Assembly (NCBI RefSeq): GCF_003852545.1 | Contig: NZ_QAJR01000010.1 | Coordinates: 1 to 64,000, forward strand | DNA: 64,000 nucleotides | Source: Acidovorax sp. FJL06 | Lineage (GTDB): Bacteria > Pseudomonadota > Gammaproteobacteria > Burkholderiales > Burkholderiaceae_C | Direction of reading: 5' to 3' | The notes under the pieces: model-generated | The model's database searches: none | What the model saw: the letters and a program-made list of their open reading frames with translations, nothing else | What the model was told of the DNA's origin: nothing | Position numbers and translations under genes: made by a program | In this document: piece by piece, positions 14,919 through 24,167 of the stretch | Layout: the number at the start of each line of letters is the position of its first letter | Position numbering within the stretch: the first letter of the stretch is position 1

Positions 14919-17900
14919 CTACACAGGCTTCGGTGCGTCCGGGTGGGAGGGCTCGGCAGACACGTCCTCGGCTTCTTCATCGGGCCTGTGGGCCAGCCGG
15001 TAAAGAATCGGCAGCACGAGCAGCGTGAGCAGCGTGGATGAAAGAATTCCACCGATCACCACGGTGGCCAGAGGACGCTGGACTTCCGCGCCGGTGCCTG
15101 TGGCGATGGCCATGGGAATGAATCCCAGCGAGGCCACCAGGGCGGTCATCAGCACCGGGCGCAAGCGGGTCAGGGCGCCATCCCTGATCGCTTCGTCCAG
15201 GCCGACACCGCCTTCCCTCAGGCTGCGGATGTAGGAAATCATCACCAGGCCGTTGAGCACTGCCACCCCAGAGAGCGCGATGAAGCCAACGGCCGCGGAG
15301 ATGGACATCGGAATGTCCCGAAGCCACAGCGCCAGGATGCCCCCTGTCAATGCGAATGGGATGCCGGTGAAGACCAGCAAACCGTCCTTGGCATTGCCGA
15401 ACATCGCGAACAGCAGTCCGAAGACCAGCAGCAGGGAGACCGGTACAACGATCTGCAGGCGCTTGGTGGCTGACTGCAGGTTCTCAAAGGTGCCACCCCA
15501 GCTCGTCCAGTAGCCGGTGGGGATCTTGATCTGCGCCAGGCCTTGCTCGGCCTCTGCAACGAACGAGCCCACATCCCGTCCGCGCACGTTGGTGCTCACG
15601 ACAATGCGGCGCTTGCCGTTCTCTCGGCTGACCTGGTTGGGGCCGGGTGCCAGCTCGAACGATGCGACCTCACCCAATGGGATGAAATTCGTCTTGGCTT
15701 CCGTGCCACCGGCAGACCGCGGCAACGGTATGGGTAGCCGCTTCATGCCTTCCAGGTCATTGCGAAGCGCCTCAGGCAGGCGAACCAGGATGTCGAACCG
15801 GCGGTCCCCCTCGAACATGGTGCCGGCCTCACGACCACCGATGGCCGTGGCCACGGTGTCCTGGATGTCGGCAACGTTCAGCCCGTAGCGCGCTGCCTTC
15901 TGGCGGTCGATGTTCACCGTGAGCATCGGAAGGCCCGTCGTCTGCTCGACCTTGACCTCGGAGGAGCCCTGGATCTTTTGCAGCATGGCGGAGACTTCTT
16001 CAGCGGACTTGTTCAACACGTCCATGTCGTCACCGAAAATCTTCACGGCCACGTCACTGCGCACCCCTGAGATCAGCTCGTTGAATCGCAGCTGAATGGG
16101 CTGGGAGAACTCGTAGTTGTTGCCGGGGATCTTGCCAATGACTTCCTGGATCGCCGCGAGCAGCTCATCACGGGTCTTTCGAGGCTCGGGCCATTCATCC
16201 ATCGGCTTGAGCATGATGTACCCGTCCGAAATGTTCGGCGGCATGGGGTCCGAAGCAATCTCCGCAGTACCGGTTCTGGCGAAGATGCGCTCGATTTCGG
16301 GGAACTTCGCTTTCAGCGTCTTTTCGATCTGCTGCTGCATCGCCACCGACTGGGAAAGGCTGGTGCCCGGAATGCGCAGTGCCTGGATCGCGAAGTCGCC
16401 TTCATTGAGGTTGGGTACAAACTCGCTGCCCATGCGGGTCGCGATCAGTCCGCACAGGACCACGGCAACCGCGGCAATGGTGAGAACCAGCGTTTTGGCG
16501 CCCATCACGCGATCAAGCATGGGGCCGTACAGGCGCTTGGCGTGGCCCAGCAAAAAGTTCTCCTTCTCGCTGACCCGATTGCCGATGAAGAGGGCCACAG
16601 CTGCCGGGATGAAGGTCACAGAAAGGATCATCGCGCCCACCAAAGCGGCAACCACCGTGAAGGCCATGGGGTGGAACATCTTCCCTTCCACGCCCGTCAG
16701 CGCGAAGATGGGCAGGTACACCACCATGATGATGAGCTGTCCGAACAGCAATGGGCGGCGCGACTCCTGGGATGCCAGGAACACTTCATGAAAGCGCTCG
16801 GCCCGCGTCAACGGCCGGCCGTGGTGCGCCTGCGCATGGGCGAGCCGCCGAACGCAGTTCTCCACGATCACCACAGCTCCGTCAATGATGATGCCGAAGT
16901 CCAGGGCCCCCAGGCTCATCAGGTTGGCACTCACCTTGTAGTGGACCATCCCGGTGAACGTGAAGAGCATCGACAAGGGGATGACCATTGCCGTGATGAC
17001 TGCGGCCCGGATATTGCCCAGAAAGAGGAACAGGATCACGATCACCAGTACCGCGCCTTCCAGCAAGTTCTTCTTGACGGTATTGATGGCCTTGTCGACG
17101 AGCACGGTGCGGTCATAGACCGTCACCGCGTGCACGCCCTCTGGGAGGCTCTTGTTGACCTCCAGCATCTTCTTGTCCACTGCCTGCGAGACGGTCCGGC
17201 TGTTTTCTCCGATCAGCATGAACACCGTGCCGAGAACCACCTCGCGCCCGTTGTCGGTTGCGGCACCCGTTCGCAGCTCCCGGCCAATGCCCACGTCGGC
17301 CACGTCGCGCACGCGCACAGGAACACCGTTGGCACTGCTGAGGATCACGTTGCCGATGTCCTCCAGCGACTTGACCTGTCCAGGGGCGCGAATCAGGTAC
17401 TGCTCGCCGCGCTTTTCGATATACCCAGCGCCCACGTTGCCGTTGTTGCGGTCCAGTGCCGTGACGACGTCTTGCAGCGTCACGCCCAGCGAGGCCAGTC
17501 GTTCCGGGATGGGGGCGATCTGGTACTCCTTGGCAAAGCCGCCAATGGAGTTGATTTCGGTCACGCCAGGAACGTTTCGCAGCTGCGGCTTGATGATCCA
17601 GTCCTGGATCTCGCGCAGGTCGGTCGGGGTGTAGGGACTGCCATCGGGCTTCTTGGCCCCATCCTTGGTTTCGACGGTCCACAGATAGATCTCGCCCAAA
17701 CCGGTTGAGATGGGCCCCAGGGCTGGCGTGATGCCGGCGGGCAGCCGGTCTCTGGCTTCCTGGATGCGCTCATTGACCAACTGGCGCGCGAAATAGATGT
17801 CGGTTCCGTCTTTGAAGATGACGGTCACTTGCGACAGTCCGTACCGTGACAGCGACCTGGTCTGCTCCAGGTTCGGCAGGCCGGCCATGACTGTCTCGAT

Positions 17901-18104
17901 GGGATACGTGACCCGCTGCTCGGTCTCCAGAGGCGAATAACCGGCGGCCTGGGTGTTGATCTGAACCTGGACGTTGGTGATGTCGGGGACCGCGTCGATG
18001 GGCAGCTTCTGGTAGCTGAAGACGCCCAGCGCCGCCATGCCCAGGGCCGCCAGCAGCACCAGCCATCGCTGCTCGATCGAGAATCGGATAAGTTTTTCAA
18101 ACAT
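14919..18104 (-). CDS. czcA: CzcA-type heavy-metal RND pump
   Basis: The 1061-residue product is a full-length HME-RND permease. It opens with the conserved MFEKLIRFSIEQRW and has the two repeated six-helix halves with large periplasmic loops. The heavy-metal proton-relay signature DFGIIIDGAVVIVEN lies near residue 400. It uses proton influx to export Zn, Co and Cd from periplasm or cytoplasm. GGAG precedes the start, 15 nt after czcB. Exact metal range cannot be read from sequence. Confidence 0.95.
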   Translation of the reverse strand: MFEKLIRFSIEQRWLVLLAALGMAALGVFSYQKLPIDAVPDITNVQVQINTQAAGYSPLETEQRVTYPIETVMAGLPNLEQTRSLSRYGLSQVTVIFKDGTDIYFARQLVNERIQEARDRLPAGITPALGPISTGLGEIYLWTVETKDGAKKPDGSPYTPTDLREIQDWIIKPQLRNVPGVTEINSIGGFAKEYQIAPIPERLASLGVTLQDVVTALDRNNGNVGAGYIEKRGEQYLIRAPGQVKSLEDIGNVILSSANGVPVRVRDVADVGIGRELRTGAATDNGREVVLGTVFMLIGENSRTVSQAVDKKMLEVNKSLPEGVHAVTVYDRTVLVDKAINTVKKNLLEGAVLVIVILFLFLGNIRAAVITAMVIPLSMLFTFTGMVHYKVSANLMSLGALDFGIIIDGAVVIVENCVRRLAHAQAHHGRPLTRAERFHEVFLASQESRRPLLFGQLIIMVVYLPIFALTGVEGKMFHPMAFTVVAALVGAMILSVTFIPAAVALFIGNRVSEKENFLLGHAKRLYGPMLDRVMGAKTLVLTIAAVAVVLCGLIATRMGSEFVPNLNEGDFAIQALRIPGTSLSQSVAMQQQIEKTLKAKFPEIERIFARTGTAEIASDPMPPNISDGYIMLKPMDEWPEPRKTRDELLAAIQEVIGKIPGNNYEFSQPIQLRFNELISGVRSDVAVKIFGDDMDVLNKSAEEVSAMLQKIQGSSEVKVEQTTGLPMLTVNIDRQKAARYGLNVADIQDTVATAIGGREAGTMFEGDRRFDILVRLPEALRNDLEGMKRLPIPLPRSAGGTEAKTNFIPLGEVASFELAPGPNQVSRENGKRRIVVSTNVRGRDVGSFVAEAEQGLAQIKIPTGYWTSWGGTFENLQSATKRLQIVVPVSLLLVFGLLFAMFGNAKDGLLVFTGIPFALTGGILALWLRDIPMSISAAVGFIALSGVAVLNGLVMISYIRSLREGGVGLDEAIRDGALTRLRPVLMTALVASLGFIPMAIATGTGAEVQRPLATVVIGGILSSTLLTLLVLPILYRLAHRPDEEAEDVSAEPSHPDAPKPV

Positions 18105-18119
18105 GTATGGGCTCCGGGA

Positions 18120-19730
18120 TCAGTGCGTGTGTTCGGCAGATCCCTTGCCGAGTTCGGACTTCACGACGAAGCTGCCTGTCGAGGCGTAGGGCATGCCGGG
18201 CTTGAGGCCCGACAGGACCTCGATGCGCTTGCCATCGCTTCGGCCCAGCTTCACAGGTTGGGCGATGAAGCCGCCGTCGACCTTGAGGAAGACCACGGGC
18301 TTTTCTCCGACGTTCTGGACTGCGTCGGCCGAGATGGTCACAGGCGCTGCCGTTTCTTCGGACACCACCTCGACGTTGACGAACAGGCCGGGGCGCCAGG
18401 CGCCCTTGGGGTTATCAAGAACGACGCGGGCCTTGGCGGTACGGGTCTGCTCACCGATCAACGCGCCCACGAAAGCGACAGTACCCGTGGCGGAGGCATC
18501 GAAGGCGGTGGCCTTGATGGTGACCTTCTCGCCCACCCGCACCGACGGCAGATCCTTTGCAGGAACATTGATCTCAGCCCACACCGTGGCAAGGTCCGAG
18601 ATGGTGAACACCGCCGCATCTTCCTTGACGGCCTCGCCAAGACTCAGGTGCTTCTCGATGACGATGCCGTCAAAGGGCGCGCGCAGTTCGATACGGTTCA
18701 GTCCGGACTCGGACGAGGTGGACAGGCCCAGCGCACTGAGCTTCTGATTGGCGTTGGCAACAGCGACCTCCGCTTCGCTCAACGCCTGCCTGGCCTGCAG
18801 GTAGTCCTGTTCGGCGGAGACCTTCTGCTCCCACAGCTTCTTTTCCCGCTCGTAGGTGGTCTTGGCCAGCGCCAGGCGCTTTTGCGCCGTCTGCAGCTCG
18901 CTGCGCTGCTCCGAAGCGGTCGGGCTCGCAATGGCGGCCAGAACCTGCCCCTTTTTGACGACCTGGCCCAGGCTGGCGCTGACACTCTCCACCACACCCG
19001 CCAGACGGGGAACCACGTGCGATGTCCGGTCCTCGTTTAGCCGGATCTCGCCGGGCAAAAGCAGCGCCGTCTTGATGTTGGCTGCCGACGCAGAGTCCAC
19101 CGTAATGGAGGCGGCCTTGATCTGGGCATCGGTCAGTTCGATCTTTCCCTCTTCCTTGCTCATCACGAACATGAAAGGTTCGGTGGCCGTCTGCGCAATG
19201 ATCTCGATGTCGAACGCGTGGGGTTCGGCGACGATCTCGCGGCTGACCAGGCTGTCCTTTTCTGCGGCAAACGTCAGGTTTTGCTTGTCGTCTGTGGGGC
19301 GGGTCACTGTTGCCGTGACCGTTACCGTGTTCAGGGGGAGCGGCTTGTCCTTGTCGGACAGCCAGATCCGCAGCCGAGGCTCGCCACCGTCTTCGGACAG
19401 CAATGCTTCCAGGCTGAAGTCGCCTTCCTTGAACACTGTGCCACCGTGGGGGCCCTTGGCCTGGCTCTTTTCATGGTGCTCGCCATCGGCGTGGCCTTTG
19501 TCGTCGTCGTGGCCTTTTTCACCGCCTTTGCCGTGGTGTTCTCCATCACCGTGCCCCTTGGCCTCGGTATGGCTGCCGTGGCCGTGGCCATCGCCCTCGG
19601 CGGCGACTGCAGTGGGCTTGCCGCCGCCTTGTAGGATGAAGGCTCCTGCCCCGACCCCTAGCGCGAGGACAACGGCAATAGCGATGAGATGCTTTTTGCT
19701 GATGGAGGATGTGCTGATGTTCATTGTCAT
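18120..19730 (-). CDS. czcB: CzcB-type membrane fusion protein
   Basis: The 536-residue product has an N-terminal membrane anchor (about residues 12-33). A His/Asp/Gly-rich stretch follows at about residues 45-95 (GHGHGSHTEAKGHGDGEHHG), which may bind metal. Next come the lipoyl and hairpin domains of the adaptor family (LNEDRTSHVVPRLAGVVE; VVKKGQVLAAIASP). It links the RND pump CzcA to the outer-membrane factor CzcC. The start is 2 nt after the czcC stop, so the genes are tightly coupled. Confidence 0.93.
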   Translation of the reverse strand: MTMNISTSSISKKHLIAIAVVLALGVGAGAFILQGGGKPTAVAAEGDGHGHGSHTEAKGHGDGEHHGKGGEKGHDDDKGHADGEHHEKSQAKGPHGGTVFKEGDFSLEALLSEDGGEPRLRIWLSDKDKPLPLNTVTVTATVTRPTDDKQNLTFAAEKDSLVSREIVAEPHAFDIEIIAQTATEPFMFVMSKEEGKIELTDAQIKAASITVDSASAANIKTALLLPGEIRLNEDRTSHVVPRLAGVVESVSASLGQVVKKGQVLAAIASPTASEQRSELQTAQKRLALAKTTYEREKKLWEQKVSAEQDYLQARQALSEAEVAVANANQKLSALGLSTSSESGLNRIELRAPFDGIVIEKHLSLGEAVKEDAAVFTISDLATVWAEINVPAKDLPSVRVGEKVTIKATAFDASATGTVAFVGALIGEQTRTAKARVVLDNPKGAWRPGLFVNVEVVSEETAAPVTISADAVQNVGEKPVVFLKVDGGFIAQPVKLGRSDGKRIEVLSGLKPGMPYASTGSFVVKSELGKGSAEHTH

Positions 19731-19732
19731 GC

Positions 19733-21088
19733 TCAGTTGTGCGTTGCGATCAATCCGGAAACCGTGCTGGCCCCAAGCAGGCGGTCGACATCCGCCGCCG
19801 CGCGGTGTGCCTCGCCCAGGGCTTTGAGGTACTGGGATTTGGCGGTGAAGTAGGTGCGCTGGGCATCGAGCACCTCCAGGAAGTTGAACTTTCCGTTCTC
19901 GAAGCCAATGGTGGCCGCGTCGTAGGCCGACTTCGCGCCGGGCAGAACGTCCTGTTGCAGCGACTGGATCTCCGCAGTGATGGTCGAAAGGCGTTCGCGC
20001 GCCTGCGCCACTTCGCTGTGCAGGCGTACCGTGGCCGCTTGCAACTCGTCGCGGGCCTTGTCCTCAAGCTTGAGAGCTTCCAGCAGGTTGCCCTGGTTGC
20101 GGTCAAACACAGGCAGAGGCACGGAGACACCAAACAGCAGGACGTTGCGTTGGGTCTCGTTGCTGCGCTGCATGCCGACGCTGACGGTGACATCGGGCAC
20201 GCGCTTGCTTTGCTCCAGTGCAGTCAGGGCCTGGCGCCGATCCACCTCGATCCGCGCAAGGACAACGCCTGGCGAAGAAGAAATCAAGGGCTGAAGATCG
20301 GCGAGGGGCGGTACCGCGGGAAGGTGGTCGGCTTTGCCCTCGAGGACGGTGAACGGCGCGTTGATCTGTCCCAACAGCGCAAACAGGCGAGACAGTGCAT
20401 TGCGTTGTTCGCTGGCTGCCTGTGCGAGCTCGACGCGAACGCCGGCTTCCGCAACGCGGGCCTTGGACTCTTCCACAGGTGATACCTTGCCAGCGGCTAC
20501 GCGCTTGGCTACGGTATCCGTTGACGACTTGGCCAATGCCACGCTGTCTTTGGCGAGCGCCAATCGCTCCTGCGCCGTCAGGACGTCGAAGTAGGCTGCG
20601 GCCACATTGGCTCGCACGGTGGCCTTCAGCTCAGCGAGCTGGGCCTGTGCCTGCTCGCGTGATTTTTCGGCCGCCTTGGTACGCGCTGCGCGCTTTCCAC
20701 CCAATTCCACGGGGAGGTTGAGTTGCCAGCTTTGCGTACGTGTTTTGGAGCGTGCGTCTTCCAGCGAATAGGCAAGCTCGGGATTGGGGCGTGAGTGCCC
20801 TTGAAGAATCTGCCCTTCTGTTGCCTCCAACTGGCGGGTAGCGGCAGCCACCTCTGGATTCCCGTCCAAGGCCAACTCGATGGCCTTGGCCAGCGACAGA
20901 GGCTCAGCGGGAGACACCGCGGCAGTCTGGGGCGCCTGTACTCCACCGACTGTGCCTTGCGACATGCCCTGAGAAGAGGCCCCGCCCGAGAAGGTCAGCA
21001 ATATGGCCGCGGCACCTGCTGCGAGCCTGAATTTCGTGCGGCCGCCCCATGCGTGCGGCTTTCCTTGAAGGTAAATACCCTTGAACAT
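19733..21088 (-). CDS. czcC: CzcC-type outer-membrane efflux factor
   Basis: The 451-residue product (start at the ATG after CTGGAG) is an outer-membrane efflux protein of the TolC/CzcC family. It shows two OEP repeats (LAKAIELALDGNPEVAAATR early; long Ala/Gln coiled helices later). It forms the exit channel of the CzcCBA complex. A longer frame upstream exists but lacks a ribosome site. It follows czcI by 157 nt. Confidence 0.93.
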   Translation of the reverse strand: MFKGIYLQGKPHAWGGRTKFRLAAGAAAILLTFSGGASSQGMSQGTVGGVQAPQTAAVSPAEPLSLAKAIELALDGNPEVAAATRQLEATEGQILQGHSRPNPELAYSLEDARSKTRTQSWQLNLPVELGGKRAARTKAAEKSREQAQAQLAELKATVRANVAAAYFDVLTAQERLALAKDSVALAKSSTDTVAKRVAAGKVSPVEESKARVAEAGVRVELAQAASEQRNALSRLFALLGQINAPFTVLEGKADHLPAVPPLADLQPLISSSPGVVLARIEVDRRQALTALEQSKRVPDVTVSVGMQRSNETQRNVLLFGVSVPLPVFDRNQGNLLEALKLEDKARDELQAATVRLHSEVAQARERLSTITAEIQSLQQDVLPGAKSAYDAATIGFENGKFNFLEVLDAQRTYFTAKSQYLKALGEAHRAAADVDRLLGASTVSGLIATHN

Positions 21089-21245
21089 CCGATTCTCCAG
21101 TGATTTCAAAACACGAGGGAATCGGCGGGGTGGCAACCGTGCAGCTGCCTGGCAACTCGTCAGTCAGTGCAGCCGCGACACGCACAACTGCAGCCGCCAA
21201 GGGGCGGTCACGACTGACTGAAAGAAGGAGAGATGCCCCCGCCGA

Positions 21246-21605
21246 TCAGGCGAGGACGGGCCACTGTGGGCGGTCGGGAGGTGTGGGCGTTACAGCCGCC
21301 AGGCGCTCGCCCGACGGTGAGTCCACGCGGCTGTCATGGGAGACGCGATGTTTGGCGCAGGACCAGTTGAGGGCCCCGATGCCGGCACCATGGCAAACCG
21401 AGCAGTCGACATCGGACATGTCGGTGCCTTGGCTGGTCTTGTCGGCTTGGCCGACCCCGCTTTTGGCTTCGTGCTTGTGCTCGTGATGCCCAAGGTGCTG
21501 GGCCTGGTCGGTCGAGTTCTCGTGCATGCAATAAGCAGCCACCGCGGACCAGCTGAACTGGAACGGGAGCAATGCAAGCATAAAAACGACGATCAGGCGG
21601 CGCAT
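21246..21605 (-). CDS. czcI: CzcI-type periplasmic protein
   Basis: The 119-residue product starts MRRLIVVFMLALLPFQFSWS, the typical CzcI opening with signal peptide. The mature part is His-rich (HLGHHEHKHEA) with a central CSVCH motif and ends PDRPQWPVLA. CzcI is linked to control of czcCBA in other beta-proteobacteria, but its mechanism is unresolved. It sits 42 nt after the DUF4148 gene and before czcC. A homologue lies at 28555-28926. Confidence 0.85.
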   Translation of the reverse strand: MRRLIVVFMLALLPFQFSWSAVAAYCMHENSTDQAQHLGHHEHKHEAKSGVGQADKTSQGTDMSDVDCSVCHGAGIGALNWSCAKHRVSHDSRVDSPSGERLAAVTPTPPDRPQWPVLA

Positions 21606-21647
21606 TTTTTGAGTCTAGCACGCGGTCAAGAAGACTTCGTGTGCCGA

Positions 21648-21986
21648 TCAGCCGCCCGCGCCGTACAGTTCCTGGTTGCGCTGCTTCTCAGCGGCTGACA
21701 TGTTCAGGTACTCCTGCTGCACCTGCTCACGCGTCTTGGAGCCACCCGTTGCTTTGACAGGCAGTGCACCACCGCGAGACAAGATCGCCAGCGTACCGTC
21801 CTTGCGCGCGGCTTCTACAGACTGAAGCACTTCGCCACGGGACACGTTGCTTTGGACGTGGTCGGGATGGGTGGTCATTCCCACTTCGCCACCGGCTGGA
21901 TGGTAGAGCGCCGAAGCAGATGCCAAGCCTGGGGCCGCAATGGCCAGGGCAATCAGGGAGAGTGCGAGGGGTTTGCGAACGGTCAT
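21648..21986 (-). CDS. Exported DUF4148 protein ahead of czcICBA
   Basis: The 112-residue product has a signal peptide (MTVRKPLALSLIALAIAAPG, cleavage after SAS or ASA) and the DUF4148 pattern VSRGEVLQSVEAARKDG and SKTREQVQQEYLNM. AAGGGA precedes the start. It is the first gene of the minus-strand czc run and is divergent from czcR. The shared 157-nt region carries a candidate CzcR box, so its expression may follow metal induction. Confidence 0.8.
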   Translation of the reverse strand: MTVRKPLALSLIALAIAAPGLASASALYHPAGGEVGMTTHPDHVQSNVSRGEVLQSVEAARKDGTLAILSRGGALPVKATGGSKTREQVQQEYLNMSAAEKQRNQELYGAGG

Positions 21987-22094
21987 GGTGTGGTCCCTTG
22001 ATTCGAATGAGCCAGCGGCGATCTACCGCGGCTATGCCTTTCGACACAGGGGGTACTGTAAAAATCGGACCTCGACAAGGCGCCAACAGCCAGA

Positions 22095-22109
22095 TGACAA
22101 ATTCGTAAT
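22095..22109 (+). promoter_or_regulatory. Candidate CzcR box in the czcR/czcI divergent region
   Basis: TGACAAATTCGTAAT is a near-dyad of the CusR/CopR type (TGACAA-N2-TTGTCA in the family). It lies 35 nt upstream of czcR and about 110 nt upstream of the divergent DUF4148-czcICBA run, so one site could serve both directions. Confidence 0.45.
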
Positions 22110-22143
22110 CTACGAACAGGCGGCATTCTTCGAGAATGGCACC

Positions 22144-22830
22144 ATGAAAATTCTGCTCATTGAAGACGAGGTCAAGCTGGCCGAGTACCTGCGCAAGGGC
22201 CTCGGAGAGGTCGGTTATGTGGTGGACGTCGCCCATAACGGGGTGGACGGCCTACACATGGCCCTTGAAGGCGGCCACGATCTGCTGGTGCTGGACGCGA
22301 TGCTCCCAGGGATCGACGGCTTCAGCCTGCTGACGGCCTTTCGCAAGACCAGGCAGACCCCTGTCTTGATGCTCACAGCCAGGGTCAGTGTCGAGGATCG
22401 GGTGCTCGGACTTCAGACGGGTGCGGATGACTATCTGGTCAAGCCCTTTGCGTTTTCCGAGTTGAGCGCCCGCATCCAGGTTCTGCTCAGGCGCACCCAA
22501 GGTGCGCGGGTCGCGGCAGAGCCCACGCAACTGCGTTTGGCCGACCTGGATGTCGACCTGGTGCGGCGCAAGGCGTCCCGAGGCGGTCAGCGCTTGGAGT
22601 TAACTGCCAAGGAGTTCCTGCTGTTGACCCTTTTTCTGAGAAGGAAGGGAGAAGTGCTGTCCCGCACGGAGATCGCCGAGCAGGTCTGGGACATGAACTT
22701 CGACAGCGATACCAACGTGGTGGAGGTCGCCATACGGCGCCTGCGTACCAAGATCGATGTGCCCTTTGACACCGCGCTTCTGCACACCATCCGCGGTATG
22801 GGGTACGTCATGGAAGAGCGCAACGGATGA
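22144..22830 (+). CDS. czcR: CzcR-type response regulator
   Basis: The 228-residue product is an OmpR-family regulator. The receiver domain (residues 1-115) starts MKILLIEDEVKLAEYLRKGL, with the acceptor Asp in LLVLDAMLPG (near residue 51). A C-terminal winged helix follows (about 130-225) with ELTAKEFLLL and VVEVAIRRLRTKID. The opening and DNA-binding region match the CzcR/CopR/CusR metal-response group. It overlaps the start of the kinase gene by 4 nt (ATGA). Confidence 0.92.
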   Translation: MKILLIEDEVKLAEYLRKGLGEVGYVVDVAHNGVDGLHMALEGGHDLLVLDAMLPGIDGFSLLTAFRKTRQTPVLMLTARVSVEDRVLGLQTGADDYLVKPFAFSELSARIQVLLRRTQGARVAAEPTQLRLADLDVDLVRRKASRGGQRLELTAKEFLLLTLFLRRKGEVLSRTEIAEQVWDMNFDSDTNVVEVAIRRLRTKIDVPFDTALLHTIRGMGYVMEERNG

Positions 22831-24164
22831 AGGCCCTGATCCAACATCGCTCATTGCGCCAGCGGTTGTCGTGGTGGCTGGCACTTCAGAGCTTTGCCGG
22901 GCTCGGGCTGGTCTGTCTGGCCGTCTACCTGGTGACCGAATTCAACTTCCGAGATCGACAGGAGGAAACGCTGGCGCAAAAGGAAAACGTCATCCGGCAC
23001 TTGCTGGTGGACGGCAAGGAGCACGGGGATTCGGAAGACCTTGCTCACAAGCTCGATGATTTCCTGGTAGGGCACGGAGATCTTTCGCTTGAAGTCGCGC
23101 AGGCCGATGGGGCCATCCTCTACGCCCATACCCGCAACCAGAATGCGAAGACGGTCTGGCGCCAGCGGCAGTTCGAAGTGGCACTGGCTTCGGGCCAGAC
23201 GGCCTCAAAGAGTTTGCGCGTCCAGCTGTCGCTGGACATCCAGACCGACAACCAGTTGCTGCACCGTCTTGCAGTCACATTGCTGGTGGCAGCCATTGGC
23301 GGGGCCGTCGTGGTTTCGCTGGGCGGCTTCTCCCTGGTCAACCTGGGCCTGGCGCCCGTTCGAAGACTGGCCAGCCAGACGCGCGCCGTTTCGGCGGACA
23401 ACCTCCACCAGCGGCTCGATGGCGCGGAGCAGCCCCTTGAACTCGTGCCGCTGATCGACCAGTTCAATGCACTCCTGGCTCGCATTGAAAAGGCCTACTC
23501 CCAGATGGAGGGCTTCAATGCGGACGTGGCGCACGAGTTGTGCACGCCTTTGGCCACGCTCATTGCCAACAATGAACTGGCGCTGCGGCGCCCCGAGCAA
23601 GCGGATATTCGCGAGGTGCTGGCGTCCAATCTGGAGGAGCTGCATCGCCTGACCGGTATCGTTAACGACATGTTGTTCCTGTCCCAGGCAGATCGGGGCG
23701 TGGGAGCGCGTCGCGCGCCCGTGGCTAGCCTGGCATCGGTGGCGGCCGACGTGCTGGACTACCACGAGGCAGCGCTGGCCGAGGCGGGTCTCACCGCGAA
23801 AGTGGTCGGCGATGCGCATGGCACCTTCGATGTGCCGTTGTTGCGCCGGGCATTGTCCAACCTGCTGGGAAACGCAACCCGCTACGCGAGCACCGGCTCC
23901 ATCGTTCAGATCAACTTGAGAACTGGTGACGAGGACCGCGTGTTGATCAGCGTCACCAACTACGGCAACACCATCGATCCCGAAATACTTCCCCAGCTGT
24001 TTGACCGGTTTTTCCGGGCAGATCCTGCTCGCAGCCATGGGCAGAGCAACCACGGCCTGGGTCTGGCCATCGTGGGCGCGATTGCCCGCATGCACCAGGG
24101 CAAGCCGGTGGCCAAGTCAGAGAATGGGGTGACAAGTGTCGGGTTAGAAATTCGCGCTCACTGA
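22827..24164 (+). CDS. czcS: CzcS-type sensor kinase, variant H-box
   Basis: The 445-residue product has two membrane helices around a periplasmic sensor, a HAMP linker (LAPVRRLASQTRAVSADNLH), a dimerisation domain with the phospho-acceptor His 236, and an ATPase domain with NLLGNATRYA and the HGLGLAIV loop. The H-box reads HELCTPLATL, where the usual Arg is Cys 239. It belongs to the heavy-metal sensor kinases that phosphorylate CzcR when periplasmic Zn, Cd or Co rises. It is translated with czcR. Confidence 0.92.
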   Translation: MKALIQHRSLRQRLSWWLALQSFAGLGLVCLAVYLVTEFNFRDRQEETLAQKENVIRHLLVDGKEHGDSEDLAHKLDDFLVGHGDLSLEVAQADGAILYAHTRNQNAKTVWRQRQFEVALASGQTASKSLRVQLSLDIQTDNQLLHRLAVTLLVAAIGGAVVVSLGGFSLVNLGLAPVRRLASQTRAVSADNLHQRLDGAEQPLELVPLIDQFNALLARIEKAYSQMEGFNADVAHELCTPLATLIANNELALRRPEQADIREVLASNLEELHRLTGIVNDMLFLSQADRGVGARRAPVASLASVAADVLDYHEAALAEAGLTAKVVGDAHGTFDVPLLRRALSNLLGNATRYASTGSIVQINLRTGDEDRVLISVTNYGNTIDPEILPQLFDRFFRADPARSHGQSNHGLGLAIVGAIARMHQGKPVAKSENGVTSVGLEIRAH

Positions 24165-24167
24165 AAA

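Noticed and set aside
16542-17708. Plus-strand frame of 388 codons inside czcA
   Set aside because: It is opposite to czcA, His/Gln-rich and without family features; a shadow frame.
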